From assembly GCA_001179505.1 (NCBI GenBank), contig CDMY01000770.1:62001-126000 (forward strand): a DNA stretch of 64,000 bases, given 5' to 3'. The notes below the pieces were generated by a model that had not been told where the DNA came from, did not search any database, and saw only the letters and a list, made by a program, of their open reading frames with translations. Origin of the DNA: Vitrella brassicaformis (Eukaryota > Sar > Vitrellaceae). The translations under genes were made by a program, and so were the position numbers. Of the stretch, positions 33,489-44,681 are shown piece after piece. How positions within the stretch are numbered: the stretch's first letter is position 1; the number at the start of each line of letters is the position of its first letter.

Positions 33489-36400
33489 ATGAAGATCGTC
33501 GTGCTCGCGTGCCTCCTCTCCGTGGCGGCCTATGCCCAGGGCGACCCCATCACCTTCAGTGACGAAGAGCTGAGCCGTGCCGTGAGCAACACGAGACTCT
33601 TCCTTCGTGGCCTCAGAGAGGCCCTCCAAGTTAGTGAGCTCCGGCGGCTCGAGACGCCCCTGAGTGATTTGAGGTGGCTGAAGGCTCCTGGCTGTCCGCC
33701 CAACCGAGGGCAGCCCAACTGCTGCGACGCCTTCACGAGAATGGAGGAGCTCTTCGACGATCAGACAATGCCTGAAGGCTGTACCGATGCCTTTGAATTG
33801 AACTCGACAACCCTGGACGAGACAAAACTCGTCAACGTCTGCGGAACTGACGGCTGCGTGGATGAGCTGCAGGAGGCTATCTACAACAAAACGAGAAAAA
33901 GAGGCGCGGGGTGCGCCTTCTATCGCTCCGTGCGTCGTCAGGTGGGCCGAAGAAAGAAGCAAGAGTTTCGATCTTATCCGTTGGCCCAATCGTTCAGTAT
34001 GACGCCATATGCAAGAAGGATGCGAACGACAACTACTGCTGGCCCGACCTCGATTACCATATTGAGCTGATCACGCGCTCTCTGAAGGGGGAGGCTGTGA
34101 TAAACGACACGAATCTCGACGACCTTTATGCCCGTGGTAAGTTCACCGGGCCGACATTTGTCTGCTGTATGATTGTCGCTGTTTTCACCCACAGGCAGCT
34201 GCTTCTACAGCAATCTCCGGTTTGTCAAGAAGCGCCTGACCGCCGAGTGGATAGCGAAAAACTGGCTGTCGAACATCCGAGCAATGAACTTCTTCCTGCC
34301 GCAGGTAGGTGGCATGATGTCATTCACGCATGGGGCTCGTTCGTGCTCACAACTTACTTCTTGGCCTGTCCATGTATATCTGCATATGATGTGCGTCGCA
34401 GCTGGCTGTCAAGATTGGCACTACCTACTGTTGGCCCAAGGCCGTCGAGATCCTCGCCCGTGGACCGGAAGGGATGCAAGAGGTGAGTTGAGGATCTGGT
34501 GCTGCCATGGATATGTATGTGTATGCCAGCCACACGCACGCAGACGAACATGTGTACATGTCTCTCTATCTCTCTCTCTCTCTCCCTCTGTGTGTGTGTG
34601 TGTGTGTGTGTGTGTTCCTCTGGTGCAACCGCCATGCATTCATTCGAGCAGTGGTTAAAGAAGAAAGTGAATCAGATGTGGACTGAGCCCGAGGACTTCT
34701 GCAGCGAGGCATGCAACCCCTATATGCTGCGCATTGTTGCGACTTTCGGGTGGCTGGCGGTCAGCCCGACAGATATCGACGACCTCGACGACCCGGACGA
34801 TTTTGTGGGGGAGCCTTCTGGCGACAGCCTGTGGGAGACCCTCAGCCCTGAGGGCAGAAAGTTTGCTGGTGTGGCACGCACAACAAGGTTCACATGCATG
34901 AAGAACGTCAATGGTACCTACTGCGGTGAGCCAATGAATCGGTGGGACATGTCTCCCTTACAAATATAATATATATAACTCACCTCGGCCTGTCCCTTTA
35001 TCTGGATATCAGGGAAAGCGATCCGCGAAGGCGGCGACCTTGGCGCAGTAAGCACAGACACACATTTTAGTTAAGCATACCTGCCGATTCGTTCCTCCCT
35101 TGCAGGACGACGATGATGTCACGTTCCCCACTGAAGCCGCCAGTGAAGCCCCGGTTAGCACGACAGGTAAGGCCGCAAATGACACACATATACACATGCG
35201 ACACATCGCAATGTCCTCTAGGCGCAGCTCCTGTTGACGGCATGTCCTCTAGCACCGAGGACATCACTCAGGGAGAAATCAGCACCAGCACCGAAGAGAT
35301 CTTTCAAGGGGTCAAAAGCACCACGGAGGATGTCAGCAGCGAGTCACCAGACCCCGACGACGACATGTCATCGACTACAGACTTCCCCTCGCCCTCTCCC
35401 TCGCCCTCCGGTGGTCGCCTGCTCGAGGCCCTCTACGATGAGTGGGCTGCTGATGACCCTGCCCTCCGCTCTCTCCTCAGGGTCGAAAGGGGAGAGCTCT
35501 GGGACTGGCTGCGGCGGGTGGCGAACGCCTCTGGTACAGGCGGACAACGAATGTAGAGAGGGAGAACGGGAGACGGTAGCTTGACATCACGTTGGTGTCT
35601 CCGTCTTGCAGAGTACTGCATGGACATCCGGCAGATGGTTGACGACTACGGCTGCTGCGGGGCTGCCTTCTTCGGTAAGTGCTACTAACCCCGCGGGGAC
35701 ACGTAGGCTGACACTCACATGCACGCTGACTGACGCAGAGTGGAAGGCCGACATGCTCCGCATCGGAGCCATCGACGGTGACGAGACACCCGCTGCACGG
35801 CGTCGGGAGGCAAGGTACATCAAGACTCAGCTCGCCGTCGCCCCAGCCATCTGCAACAGGCGCCTCGACAGGACATGCGCCGCGGGTCGAGCCCTCAAGT
35901 AAGGCACGGACACAACACGCAAAAAGACAACATCCGTTTACGCTGGTTGTACTGTGCAGACGGCTGAAGCGCCTGAAGGCAGTGGCAAAAATCGCGGGTT
36001 TCAATTGCGCTCAAGCGCGAGCAAAGCAGGAAAAATTCGACGACTTCATTTCCAAACTCGAAGAACAGCTGGTGACTAACGGACGGACCATTGCGCCCGT
36101 TTCCACGCCTGTCTCTCTCTCTTCCTCTGTCCCCTTCTCTGTGTTCTCTGTGGGTGTACTTGTTCGTGCAGATGGCCCTAGGTTTGGCGGAGACGGACTC
36201 GGACATCAGCATCACTATCTGTGACTACAATCCTGACCACGAGCTGGTCAAACAGACAGACAGATACACATACACACAGATGGATGGATGAGCTGTGTTG
36301 GAATGTATGTGTACAGGTGGACCTGGGCACAGGAAAGAAGCCGCCTCCAACCACGGCCCCGCCGGCCGGCGGCGGGGTGCCTTTGTCCCCGCCCAACCGA

Positions 36401-36956
36401 CTCCTCTCGGTATGTATGGAACATTCATGTCGGCAGTATTAGGGGGAGGGGGTGGAGGAGACACTGCATGAGAGCATCATATGCAGGAAGGGACTGACAT
36501 CGAGATATCCGTGGAGGGCAGCGACGATCTCGCCGACAACACCGAGGTCGCGATCCAGCAGCTCTACGAGTCAGGTCAGTAACAGGCACGGAGGCTGGCA
36601 GGCGGGCCCTCTCACCTACCGACCGAAATGGATATGTGGATGTGCAGGTGACTTGGCTGAGGCCATTGAGGCGGCCGCAGAAGGCAACGACATCTTCGAT
36701 GGCGTCCCGGAACTCCTTCAGCTCGAAGCAGTAAGTACTCAACCAAAGCACCACTCACAGTCTTGGCGTGTCTCCCTGCGTGTCCACTTTTGCGCAGACT
36801 ACCGAGACCGAAACACCCCCCGAGGCAGGGGAGGGCGGTGAGGAAAATGGCAATGGCAACGGCAATGGTGGCGACAACGGTGCGGCCCTCATGACCGCCG
36901 CCCCGGTGCCCATGATTTCCGTTCTGTGCATCGCGGCTATGAGTGCGTGGATGTGA
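33489..36956 (+). CDS. Secreted, probably GPI-anchored Cys-rich surface protein
   Basis: This multi-exon gene starts with a signal peptide (MKIVVLACLLSVAAYAQG). The ectodomain has spaced cysteine modules: PNCCDAFTRMEELF, CGTDGCVDEL, DANDNYCWPDLDYHIELI, GTTYCWPKAVEIL, EDFCSEACNPYM, EYCMDIRQMVDDYGCCGAAFF and ICNRRLDRTC. A Ser/Thr/Glu-rich, mucin-like stalk lies in the middle (SSSTEDITQGE, TSTEEIFQG, KSTTEDVSSESP). The tail is Gly/Asn-rich followed by a hydrophobic stretch to the very end (AALMTAAPVPMISVLCIAAM), which fits a GPI-attachment signal. Several YCWP/YGCC modules suggest internal duplication. It is likely on the cell surface or cyst wall. No named family was recognised. It pairs head to head with the membrane protein at 32481-33402. 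Confidence 0.6.
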
Positions 36957-37645
36957 GCCGGAAGGCCGATAACAAGGACATATAGTAGCGTGCGATATAC
37001 TATATGTATATGACCTATACATAGTACATACATACATACGGAGGGCCGTCGATCATATGTATGTACATAATAGATAGGTATATAGATCTTGCTGTCTTCC
37101 TTGTTTGTTTCGTTGGTTGGTTGGTGTGGTCGTGCGCTGTTCTTTGGGTCTTAGCTGTCTGTCTTTTGGTCGGTTGGTTGATTCAGGCACCAGCACTGGT
37201 GGCTTTCTTCTCTGCTGTCTGGTGTCTGTTGCTCTCGCGGACAAGCATATTACGTACATATTCTATACACTGAACTGTACGTATCCTGCACGCCAACGAA
37301 TGGATGAAAGAAAGAATGAACGACAGCATCAAGTGTCTTCAGGGAAAGGGCGACAAAGAAGGCCATTTCTCGTGCTTCTTCTTGCAGCTGGTGTCGGTCG
37401 TTGCCAACGCGACAAAAAAGTACTGCTGCGAGTAGGTCCACTGCAGCAGGCCAATCGCGTCGCCCATGGAACGGCCGACACCAGCGGCAGATCGATCAAC
37501 GGAAACTCGTGTATCAGCCGACACACAGGTAGATAAAGGAAAGGGCAACCTGTCTTCCATCGCATGAAACCCGCCGCATCAGACCAGACTGTACAAGCAT
37601 CCACCCTCGCCACGCCCGCACAATAGAGGGAGTCGCACAGCCTCG
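36957..37645. other. Intergenic; AT-rich patch, no firm gene
   Basis: The 3' flanks of two convergent genes meet here. An AT-rich patch with TATGTATA-like repeats lies at 36985-37090. A minus-strand open frame of about 73 codons (37339-37560, ending KKKHEKWPSLSPFP) has no start context or paralogue and is not called. Confidence 0.4.
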
Positions 37646-38762
37646 CTAGTCGTCGCTCATGAGCATCGAAGGCCCCACCAGAGTGCCCTCCAGGGCCTTC
37701 GCCCTGCTCTGCTCCTCAATCAAAGCATCGGGGAAGAAATACGAATACCTTATTGACAAACACACACACACACACACACAGAGAGAGAGAGACAAGAGTG
37801 AAGCAGGTGAGCATGGAGATGGAGGGAACCCACCGTCTCTGTGAATGTGTGTGTGTGTGTATGTGTGGCGCCTTACTTGCACTCGTCTGGTTCTGGTGCT
37901 GGCCGATAGGCGAGGACCATGCCGCACTCCTTGCACACATACCTGGAGCCACGACAGGCGGACAGGTGCTCGTGCGAATGATTGCCTATGTGTGCGTCGT
38001 GGGCGCTGTGTGACACACACCTGTATTGAGTCTCGACGCCCGTCCCCCGCATGATCAGGACCTTGTCGCCCTCGTTCATGTAGCGCTTCACGAAGTACTC
38101 GGCCTCCTGCGCACATCCATCCAACATCGACCACGCCGTGCGGAATGTCTGCTGTCGCTCGGCTGCCGTGTTTGTGTGTTTACCTCGAGTGCCGCCGCTC
38201 CATCGGATGTGCGTGTCGGGAGGGAACTGAGGTCGGCGTCGGTCACCAGGGAATGCGTGCCGCAGACCTGCACACACCAGCTGAGTGGATGATGGACAGA
38301 GACTGGTGTCCTTAGTGTTCCCTACCTCGCAGTAATAAGTGCGCAGTTGCTTCTCTGTGCGCGTTATGTGGCTGTCCTCACTGGTGTAGTTCTGATATAT
38401 ACACACACACACACACACAGAGACAACAGACAGACATCAGCACACTCCGATGAGGCCGGCTGACAAGTGGCTTAGTGTGTGACTCACCAACAGCTGCATT
38501 TACAGAGAGGAACGAGCGAACGAAGCGATACAAACAACACACAGACAAGCAACGCACATTCCCCCATGCTGATGTTGTGATCTGTCTGTCTGTCTGTGCA
38601 CCTTACCTTGACTCTCTGCAGGTGCCTTTGTTCGATGGTTTCCTCAGCTTCCTCCTTCTGCCGTCGCCGAATGGCAGCCAAACTCTGACCGCTGGCCGGC
38701 TTCTGAGGCGGAGGCATCGTGGGAGGCACCTCCATCTCCGGACGACTCAACAGCGCCATCAC
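37646..38762 (-). CDS. STEEP1 / CXorf56-like protein (UPF0428)
   Basis: Assembling exons right to left gives MALLSRPEMEVPPTMPPPQK, a charged helix (RRRQKEEAEETIEQRHLQRVK) and NYTSEDSHITRTEKQLRTYYC. These lead into ECGT-type zinc ligands (YYCEV, then CGTHSLVTDADLSSLPTR), the middle part EAEYFVKRYMNEGDKVLI, and GVETQYR, followed by YVCKECGMVLAY. The YYC..CG, lPtR, iERQYR-like and C..CG order matches human CXorf56/STEEP1, which acts in ER exit of STING in animals. In a protist a more general splicing or ER role is likely. The C-terminus (FFPDALIEEQSRAKALEGTL) stops at 37646. A possible 6-nt micro-exon lies at 38488-38493. The gene is divergent from RPB3, 241 bp away. Confidence 0.7.
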
Positions 38763-39003
38763 GCAGGCAACTTATCAGCAACGGACAGCACCACCGACAC
38801 TCACTGAGCTAAGATGACGCTCCCAATCCTCGTCAGCAGCGGTTTCAGGTCTGCGAGCTTAGCTCAAAAAAGCTCGCAAGTCGGAGAAGGGTGAAGGCAG
38901 CAGTTCAGGAGCCGCGCGTGAATCTCCAGTGCTGGCTGATCCGTCTGTGTGCCAGTGCGACCATCGGCATTGACGCATACGCAACTCAACGATCAAGTCA
39001 ACG

Positions 39004-40840
39004 ATGATGCATCGCGGCGCAGATCCGTATGACCCGTACAGCCACAGCGGGATGGCGCCGCAGTTCGACGGGCCTCTGGGCGGGATGGCTGCGGCAGCCG
39101 CACGGCAAGGCAGCACGCCGTCGATAGAGATCACCGAGATGAGCGACGAGGTCCTCAAGTTCACTCTCACCAACTGCCACGACTCGATGGCAAACGCACT
39201 CAGGAGAATCATGGTACGTTCTTCTCAGGGGAAGTGAAGTTCCCACCCGACGGTTGGTCATTGGTGTGTGTGTGTGTGTGTCGGGTGGTCAGTTGGCGGA
39301 TGTGCCCACGTTGGCCATCGACTTGGTGACGGTTGAGGAGAACGAGGGCGCGCTGCACGACGAGTACCTCGCGCACAGGCTGGGCCTGCTGCCCATCGAC
39401 TCGCGGCACGTCGCGGAGTACAGGAGGAGACAGGTACAGGCGCACGCACACTCACAGTCACACTCACACACGCTGTCCTGAATGTGACCATTGATTGCGT
39501 CTGACTGACTGTCTGCAGGAGTGCTCGTGTGCGGAGAGCTGCGTGCACTGCACTGTGCAGTATGACCTGGACATTACCAACTCGGGGGCCGACCAGCGGT
39601 GTGACGACAGCGGCGACCTGCCGGTCTACCATACGGACATACAGCCAGGGCAGGAGGGGGCTGACGTGCCCATGCCCGTCCAGCCAGGACAGGTAGGTAT
39701 GCCGGCGGGCAGGGCAGGGCAGACAGACACGCACCCATCCATTAGGCAGACGCCCCTCTCTGTGCGTGTGCGCTTCACAGGATGAGCACGGCGGCATCTT
39801 GTTGACCAAGCTGGCCAAGAACCAGCGGATCAAGCTGCACCTGACCGCCATCAAGGTAAGAAGTAGCAAACGAGATGCACACAAAGAAATGCCGGCCACA
39901 ACACGGCGGTATGTCATTCGTTGGCGCTGCAGGGTTCAGGTCGCGTGCACGCCAAGTGGATGCCCGTGCAGACAGCATGCTTCAGGGTGAGCCTGGGAGG
40001 GAGGGAGGGAAGGACGGGCCAAATCTCACCATGTAAACCTGCTGTGGTGTGTCCTGTCCTGTGTGTGTGCAGAGGGACCCGATCATCACTGTCGACCCAG
40101 ACCGTATGCAGGCCGCCCCTCTCGACCACAAACTCAGAATGTATGTCCACACATGCACTTGTCCAGGCAGACACCGCAGCCACACGTCCTCACACACCCT
40201 GTGTGCTGTGTGTCCCCCGCAGAGCGGCCGCATGCCCCACAAAGGTGTTTCGCGTCGACGAGGAACAAGGTGACGAAATGACTGACGGCAGAACCAAAAG
40301 ATAGTCTGGCTCTGTGCATTGCGAATGGTGTCTGTGCACCCTTGTTGACACACAGAGGAGGGCGGCACCTTTATCGTCGAGAAGCCCCAGCAGTGCATGT
40401 GAGCATCCGACCGACCAAGCATTAAATCGACCAGGAACGTGTAGACCAACGTGTGTTTCATGACACTCTCTCTGGTGTTCAGGTTCTGCGATGAGTGCAC
40501 CATGGCAGCCGAGGAGCTGGGTTACCGGGACCTGGTCGCCGCTCGGGAAGACCAGCACAAAGTCCACTTCACCATCGAGGTACGTAACACACGAACCACA
40601 CCACCACCACCACCACCACCACACTCGCGATGTCTTGCTGCCGTTCTGCAGAGCACGGGCGCGATGCCGGCGGTGATGATACTGAAGAAGGCGATGGAGA
40701 TACTGTCGGGCAAGGTCAACGAGCTGCGCGAGAAGCTCAAGGAGATCCAGATGGAGCAGGGCGGCGAGGGGGCCGAGGGCATGCGGGAGGGAATGGACCT
40801 CGACCACGACATCATACCTGACGAACTCATGCTGCCTTAG
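39004..40840 (+). CDS. RPB3: RNA polymerase II subunit RPB3
   Basis: This is the alpha-like subunit of nuclear RNA polymerase II, which heterodimerises with RPB11 to nucleate assembly. The conserved start of the dimerisation domain is clear: [18 protein letters not shown], then [31 protein letters not shown]. The cysteine-bearing insert of RPB3 is present ([10 protein letters not shown]). Then come [53 protein letters not shown] sequence, and [18 protein letters not shown]-terminal helix ([16 protein letters not shown]) and an acidic tail end at 40838-40840. There are about eight exons with TG-tract introns. The length, about 370 residues, is close to but above the family norm because of an N-terminal extension ([12 protein letters not shown]). 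Confidence 0.92.
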
Positions 40841-41099
40841 ACACACACAGACAGGCAGACAGGCAGACGAGACGAAACGACTGTGTGTGTCGATGATGTC
40901 TGGGAGCCTCATGCGAGAGACAAACAAACGTCTTTATCTGTCTGTCTGATTCGTCGGCACACGTGGACACACACAGACAAACTGCCCTTTATCCGATGAC
41001 TCAGATCCTGCTGCCTGACCATCCGTCGCCACACCTACTTCCTCACTCTGTAGCACTCACTCACGCCCTCTACCAGGGTGCGGGTGAGAAGACAGTCAG
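40841..41099. other. Short convergent intergenic spacer
   Basis: This spacer lies between the RPB3 stop and the stop of the next minus-strand gene. It carries GACAGGCA and CA microsatellites and nothing else. Confidence 0.4.
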
Positions 41100-41807
41100 T
41101 CAGTGCAATGGGTTGAGGACGGCCATGATGCCCATGAGCACCAGCAGCACACACCCTATGGCGATGACGGCGATGGGCATACCCTCGTCCTTCGTCTTGC
41201 TCTGCTCCTGCTGCTGGGACTCAGTGGCCTCCCTGGCCTCACTCTCGGTGAACGACGGGCGAACCAGAGACGTGATGCTCAGCTCGGCCGTGGCTAACAC
41301 ACACACACACACAGAGTGCCTGTCGGTCTGGGGCTTGAGGATGGCTGTGTACGTGATGGCATCGGGGCTTCTGATGCGGCAGACGGGCCGTCGAGCTGGA
41401 GCATGCGTTGTGGTGGCGGCTGTGGGCTGCCGCCCTTCTCGGACACTGCAAGCCGAAGCATAGGCATACGCATGGCAAACCTATTCTCTGCCTTGGCTGA
41501 CATGTTGGGAGTGGCTGTTGATACGCAGACTGAGGATGCCCGCCTGCACGGCCGACGCAGACACAAACACAGACACAAACCGGCCAATCACATCCAGGCA
41601 GACAGAGACACCCGCGCCTGCCCCACCGTGAGTTCTGCGGCGATGGCGGTGCCGCCTCCACATCAGCCGTCGCCCTCTCGTCCCACCCGCCCTGTGGGCT
41701 CCCCTCTCGCCCCTCTCGATTGACCGATGGTGTCTGTGGCTGGCCAGTGTGTGAGACAACAAAGCCATGTGGGCCAAGAACAGGCAAAGCTGCGGAAGAA
41801 GCTGCAT
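41100..41807 (-). CDS. Putative secretory-pathway type I membrane protein
   Basis: The first exon carries a signal peptide-like start (MQLLPQLCLFLAHMALLSHT, ATG at 41807). The last exon encodes a charged segment with Q/E/K (ESQQQEQSKTKDEG), one transmembrane helix (MPIAVIAIGCVLLVLMGIM), and a very short cytosolic end (AVLNPLH) before the stop at 41100-41102. The middle exons, about 41320-41660, are difficult to phase. One frame gives RIRSPDAITYTAIL; another gives LQLDGPSAASEAP. The overall plan resembles a small ER-resident type I protein such as an ER membrane complex or translocon-associated subunit. This is a guess from topology only. The gene is divergent from snurportin, 277 bp away. Confidence 0.42.
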
Positions 41808-42084
41808 GGAAGGGCTTGCTTGTGGATGGATGCTCGAGCAATGGCAATTAAGGAAGGAGGTTTGGTCTATATCAATCAACGTACTCTCAAAGAGGTGGAC
41901 GAATGGAAGGATCACGGATGGGGGCCGGGTGGGGGGTGCATGCGACGTCCAGTCGCCCCGTTCTTGCTGCAGCCTCGCTTCCTCTCCGGCCTTACCACCG
42001 TGCCTCTTTGGGCTGAATTCCATCGGTTTCGATCTCTCCTTTACTTGCGAGCTCAGAGGAGAAAAGGAGCGCTTTCTCGCAGCG

Positions 42085-43927
42085 ATGTCGCAGCATTCAT
42101 CGTCCCCAGCCGCAGAGGGCCCTTCATCTCCGTCTTCATGCCTCTACCAGCATCAGCACTCCCGCCGTCACAAGCCGCGAGGCAACTTCCTCTCCGATGA
42201 CCAAACGCGCCGCACCAACGCAGCACTCGCACGCCAGGAGCGGGACCGCGCCGACCTGCTCGCCCAGATCCGACGCATAGCGTCAGAGAGCATCACGGAT
42301 GAGGCACCGGAGCAACACGCATACGCCGATGAGCAAACCGAGTGTGACGATGAGGAGCATGTGGATGTGGTCTATGAGGAGGGGAGGGGCGGCGAGGTCG
42401 GCATGGAGGAAGACGACGAACAAGAAAATGGCGATGAGTCTCACGCCGACATGGCTGTCGTCGAGGGAGAGGGAGGAGAGAAGAAGCATCAAGGGCCAAG
42501 TCGGCGGGCGAGGATGGCTGCCCGGCTGCAGGTGTTTCGGTTCTTCGCCGGGCAGCTGGTGCATCCCGACTGGCTGGTCTCCCCTCCCCCCGACCTCGCA
42601 CACAACTGGCTGGTGGCCGCGCGGCCCGAGGGCAACCGGATGCTGGTCATCTCGAAGCACGGCTGGGCGGTGGCCCGCAACAAGAACGGCCGGTTCCAGA
42701 TGAAGTTCCCCTGCCTGCTGCCGCCGCGTGGCGTGACGATAGTGGACGTGGCCTTTGCTGAGGCGACGCGGACCATGCATCTGCTGGACGTGCTGTGCTG
42801 GAACGACTGCCTGCTGATGGACTCCTCCACAGAGTGCAGACACTTCTTCCTCAAGTCGAGGTGGGTGGGGGGTGTGCGGTGCGGTGCGGGCAGGACAGGG
42901 CAGGGCGGGGCTCTGTGAGTGATGGACACAACTAACGAACTGGTGTCTGTGTGTGTGTGTGTGTGTGTGTTATAGGTATGAAGAGATGGAGTCTGAGCTT
43001 CGTGAGACGTCTGTCCATCACATGTGAGGGACGGGAGGGGAGTGCAGTCACACACCCACACCCACACCCACACCCACACCCACGCCCACGCAGATTCGCC
43101 GACACATATCACCGTGTATGTGGATGCGTGTGTGTGTGTGGATGTCAGGTATCCCATGGTGCTGGTGGACCTTCACGAGTGCACGCAGCAGCACCTCCTC
43201 AGACTCTACTACGAGTAAGCAACGCAACCAGCACGAATGAGTATGGCCATTTATATGTATGTTTTCCGTGCACTGCGCTGATCGTGTGTTTGTCGGTCAG
43301 GGATTTGGACTATCCGAAGGACTCCCTGCTGTTTGTCCACAAAGAGGCCCACTACGACCCTGGTACGCCACGCTACACTCGCACAACGTGCTCTGCATTC
43401 ATTCCACATGGGGGTGGTGTGCTGCGTGCCTGTTGGTGCTGACAGGTCTGAATCCCCTGTGGCTGCAGTGGCGTGACGCCCACCTGAGCAGGTTTGCCAT
43501 CGACACCACCGACCCCACGGGCAAGGACCACCCGCACAGAGAGGTCGGCACGCTGCAGCTCACCAAGAGGCACAACAAACTCAAGACCATGGGTGAGATG
43601 AGAAGCCGGCCGATATGGTCATCACATCACTGGAGGGCAACACAGGCCGGCAGAGAGACGATTTGTTGGACCCTCAGATGGGCGGATTGTCGGTGCGATT
43701 GACGACACCACCCGCAAGCAGCACCGCTTGAAGCCCGGCCAACTCGTCAAGTAAGCAACGGAGAGAGAGGACACACACACACACACACGTACGACCGAAT
43801 ACACCTGTGCTGCCAGGTGCGAGATGGACGGCATCGACATGGACACGATGGAGGTCCAAAACCTGATGCCCCTCGGTGAGCGACACACCACACCAATACA
43901 CACAAACCGACACAGCCAACCACACAC

Positions 43928-43958
<31 letters not shown>

Positions 43959-44133
43959 AGGTCGCGGCCCGAAGACCCGTCTCTACCCCGACTCGTTCAG
44001 CCGTCTGGTGGTGCAGGCCTTCATGCGCATGGACAGCCCCCCGATGGACTTCAACAGGATTCTCGACGCAATCGCACAGAGCCATGACCATGAGGATGGT
44101 GCTGGTGGTGGTCATGCTGACATGGATGTGTGA
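42085..44133 (+). CDS. SNUPN: Snurportin-1 (m3G-cap snRNP import adaptor)
   Basis: Snurportin binds the trimethylguanosine cap of spliceosomal snRNPs and carries them into the nucleus with importin-beta. The N-terminus has a basic, IBB-like helix (RRTNAALARQERDRADLLAQ), then an acidic insert longer than usual. The cap-binding domain follows: FAGQLVHPDWL, NWLVAARPEGNRMLVIS, a KFPCLLPP stretch, the TMHLLDVLCWNDCLLMDS block (matching YYVLDVMCWRGH of animals), and RHFFLKSR. Then comes the later half with DYPKDSLLFVHKEAHYDPG and NPLWLQWRDAHLS. The C-terminus runs to a His/Asp-rich end at 44131-44133. ATG 42085 is chosen. An upstream in-frame ATG at 41767 would run back across the divergent gene and lacks conserved sequence. 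Confidence 0.82.
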
Positions 44134-44681
44134 GGGCCGTACGGGCGATAGGGTGGGATCCATGGGACCGGGCAGATGCATTGCCTGCATAGAAGTGGGT
44201 GGTGTTTATTTGGTATGCGGACGGACCGATGGCTGGTGTGGTGTGTTGGGGATGGATTCATGTGAACGAGTCGACAGAGGCCTTGATGGTGAGACATATG
44301 AGCCGCGTTCAAGAGCGTCACAGCCAGCAAGGCGAGCGAGGATGGCAGACCGGGGGCGCTTGGGGCGCGATAGAGGGCTGGGTGTCAGTGAATGTTACCC
44401 ACTGGCAGCCACATACATATTCTTTGTGTCCTCATCCAGTCGATAAATCAAGCACGTCTCTCTGTCAGCCGACAAGCAGTCGAATGATCTCCCTGGGGGC
44501 CTCAGCGAAACCTGCAGTGTCATCCCCTGCCGTAGGACAGAACTGCGCCTGTGCGGCAGCACTAACCGGCGGCAAGACACGACCAGGCAGCTTTCGTGGA
44601 AGGCCTTCTGGTGGGGAAATGAATCCATCCGCTGATCCATCCACACGTCACAGCATCTTCCTCTGTTGGTTCCTTGGATGA
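44134..44681. other. Convergent intergenic spacer, no gene
   Basis: This is the 3' flank of snurportin and of the CLF1 gene, which converge here. No repeat, RNA gene or open frame stands out. Confidence 0.4.

Noticed and set aside
34588..34618. Long TG run as a possible Z-DNA or recombination element
   Set aside because: It is one of many intronic TG tracts beside a CAG acceptor and is better explained by the intron pattern reported above.
41767..42084. N-terminal extension of snurportin from an upstream in-frame ATG
   Set aside because: It would overlap the divergent gene's first exon, lacks conserved sequence, and the IBB-like helix already follows ATG 42085.
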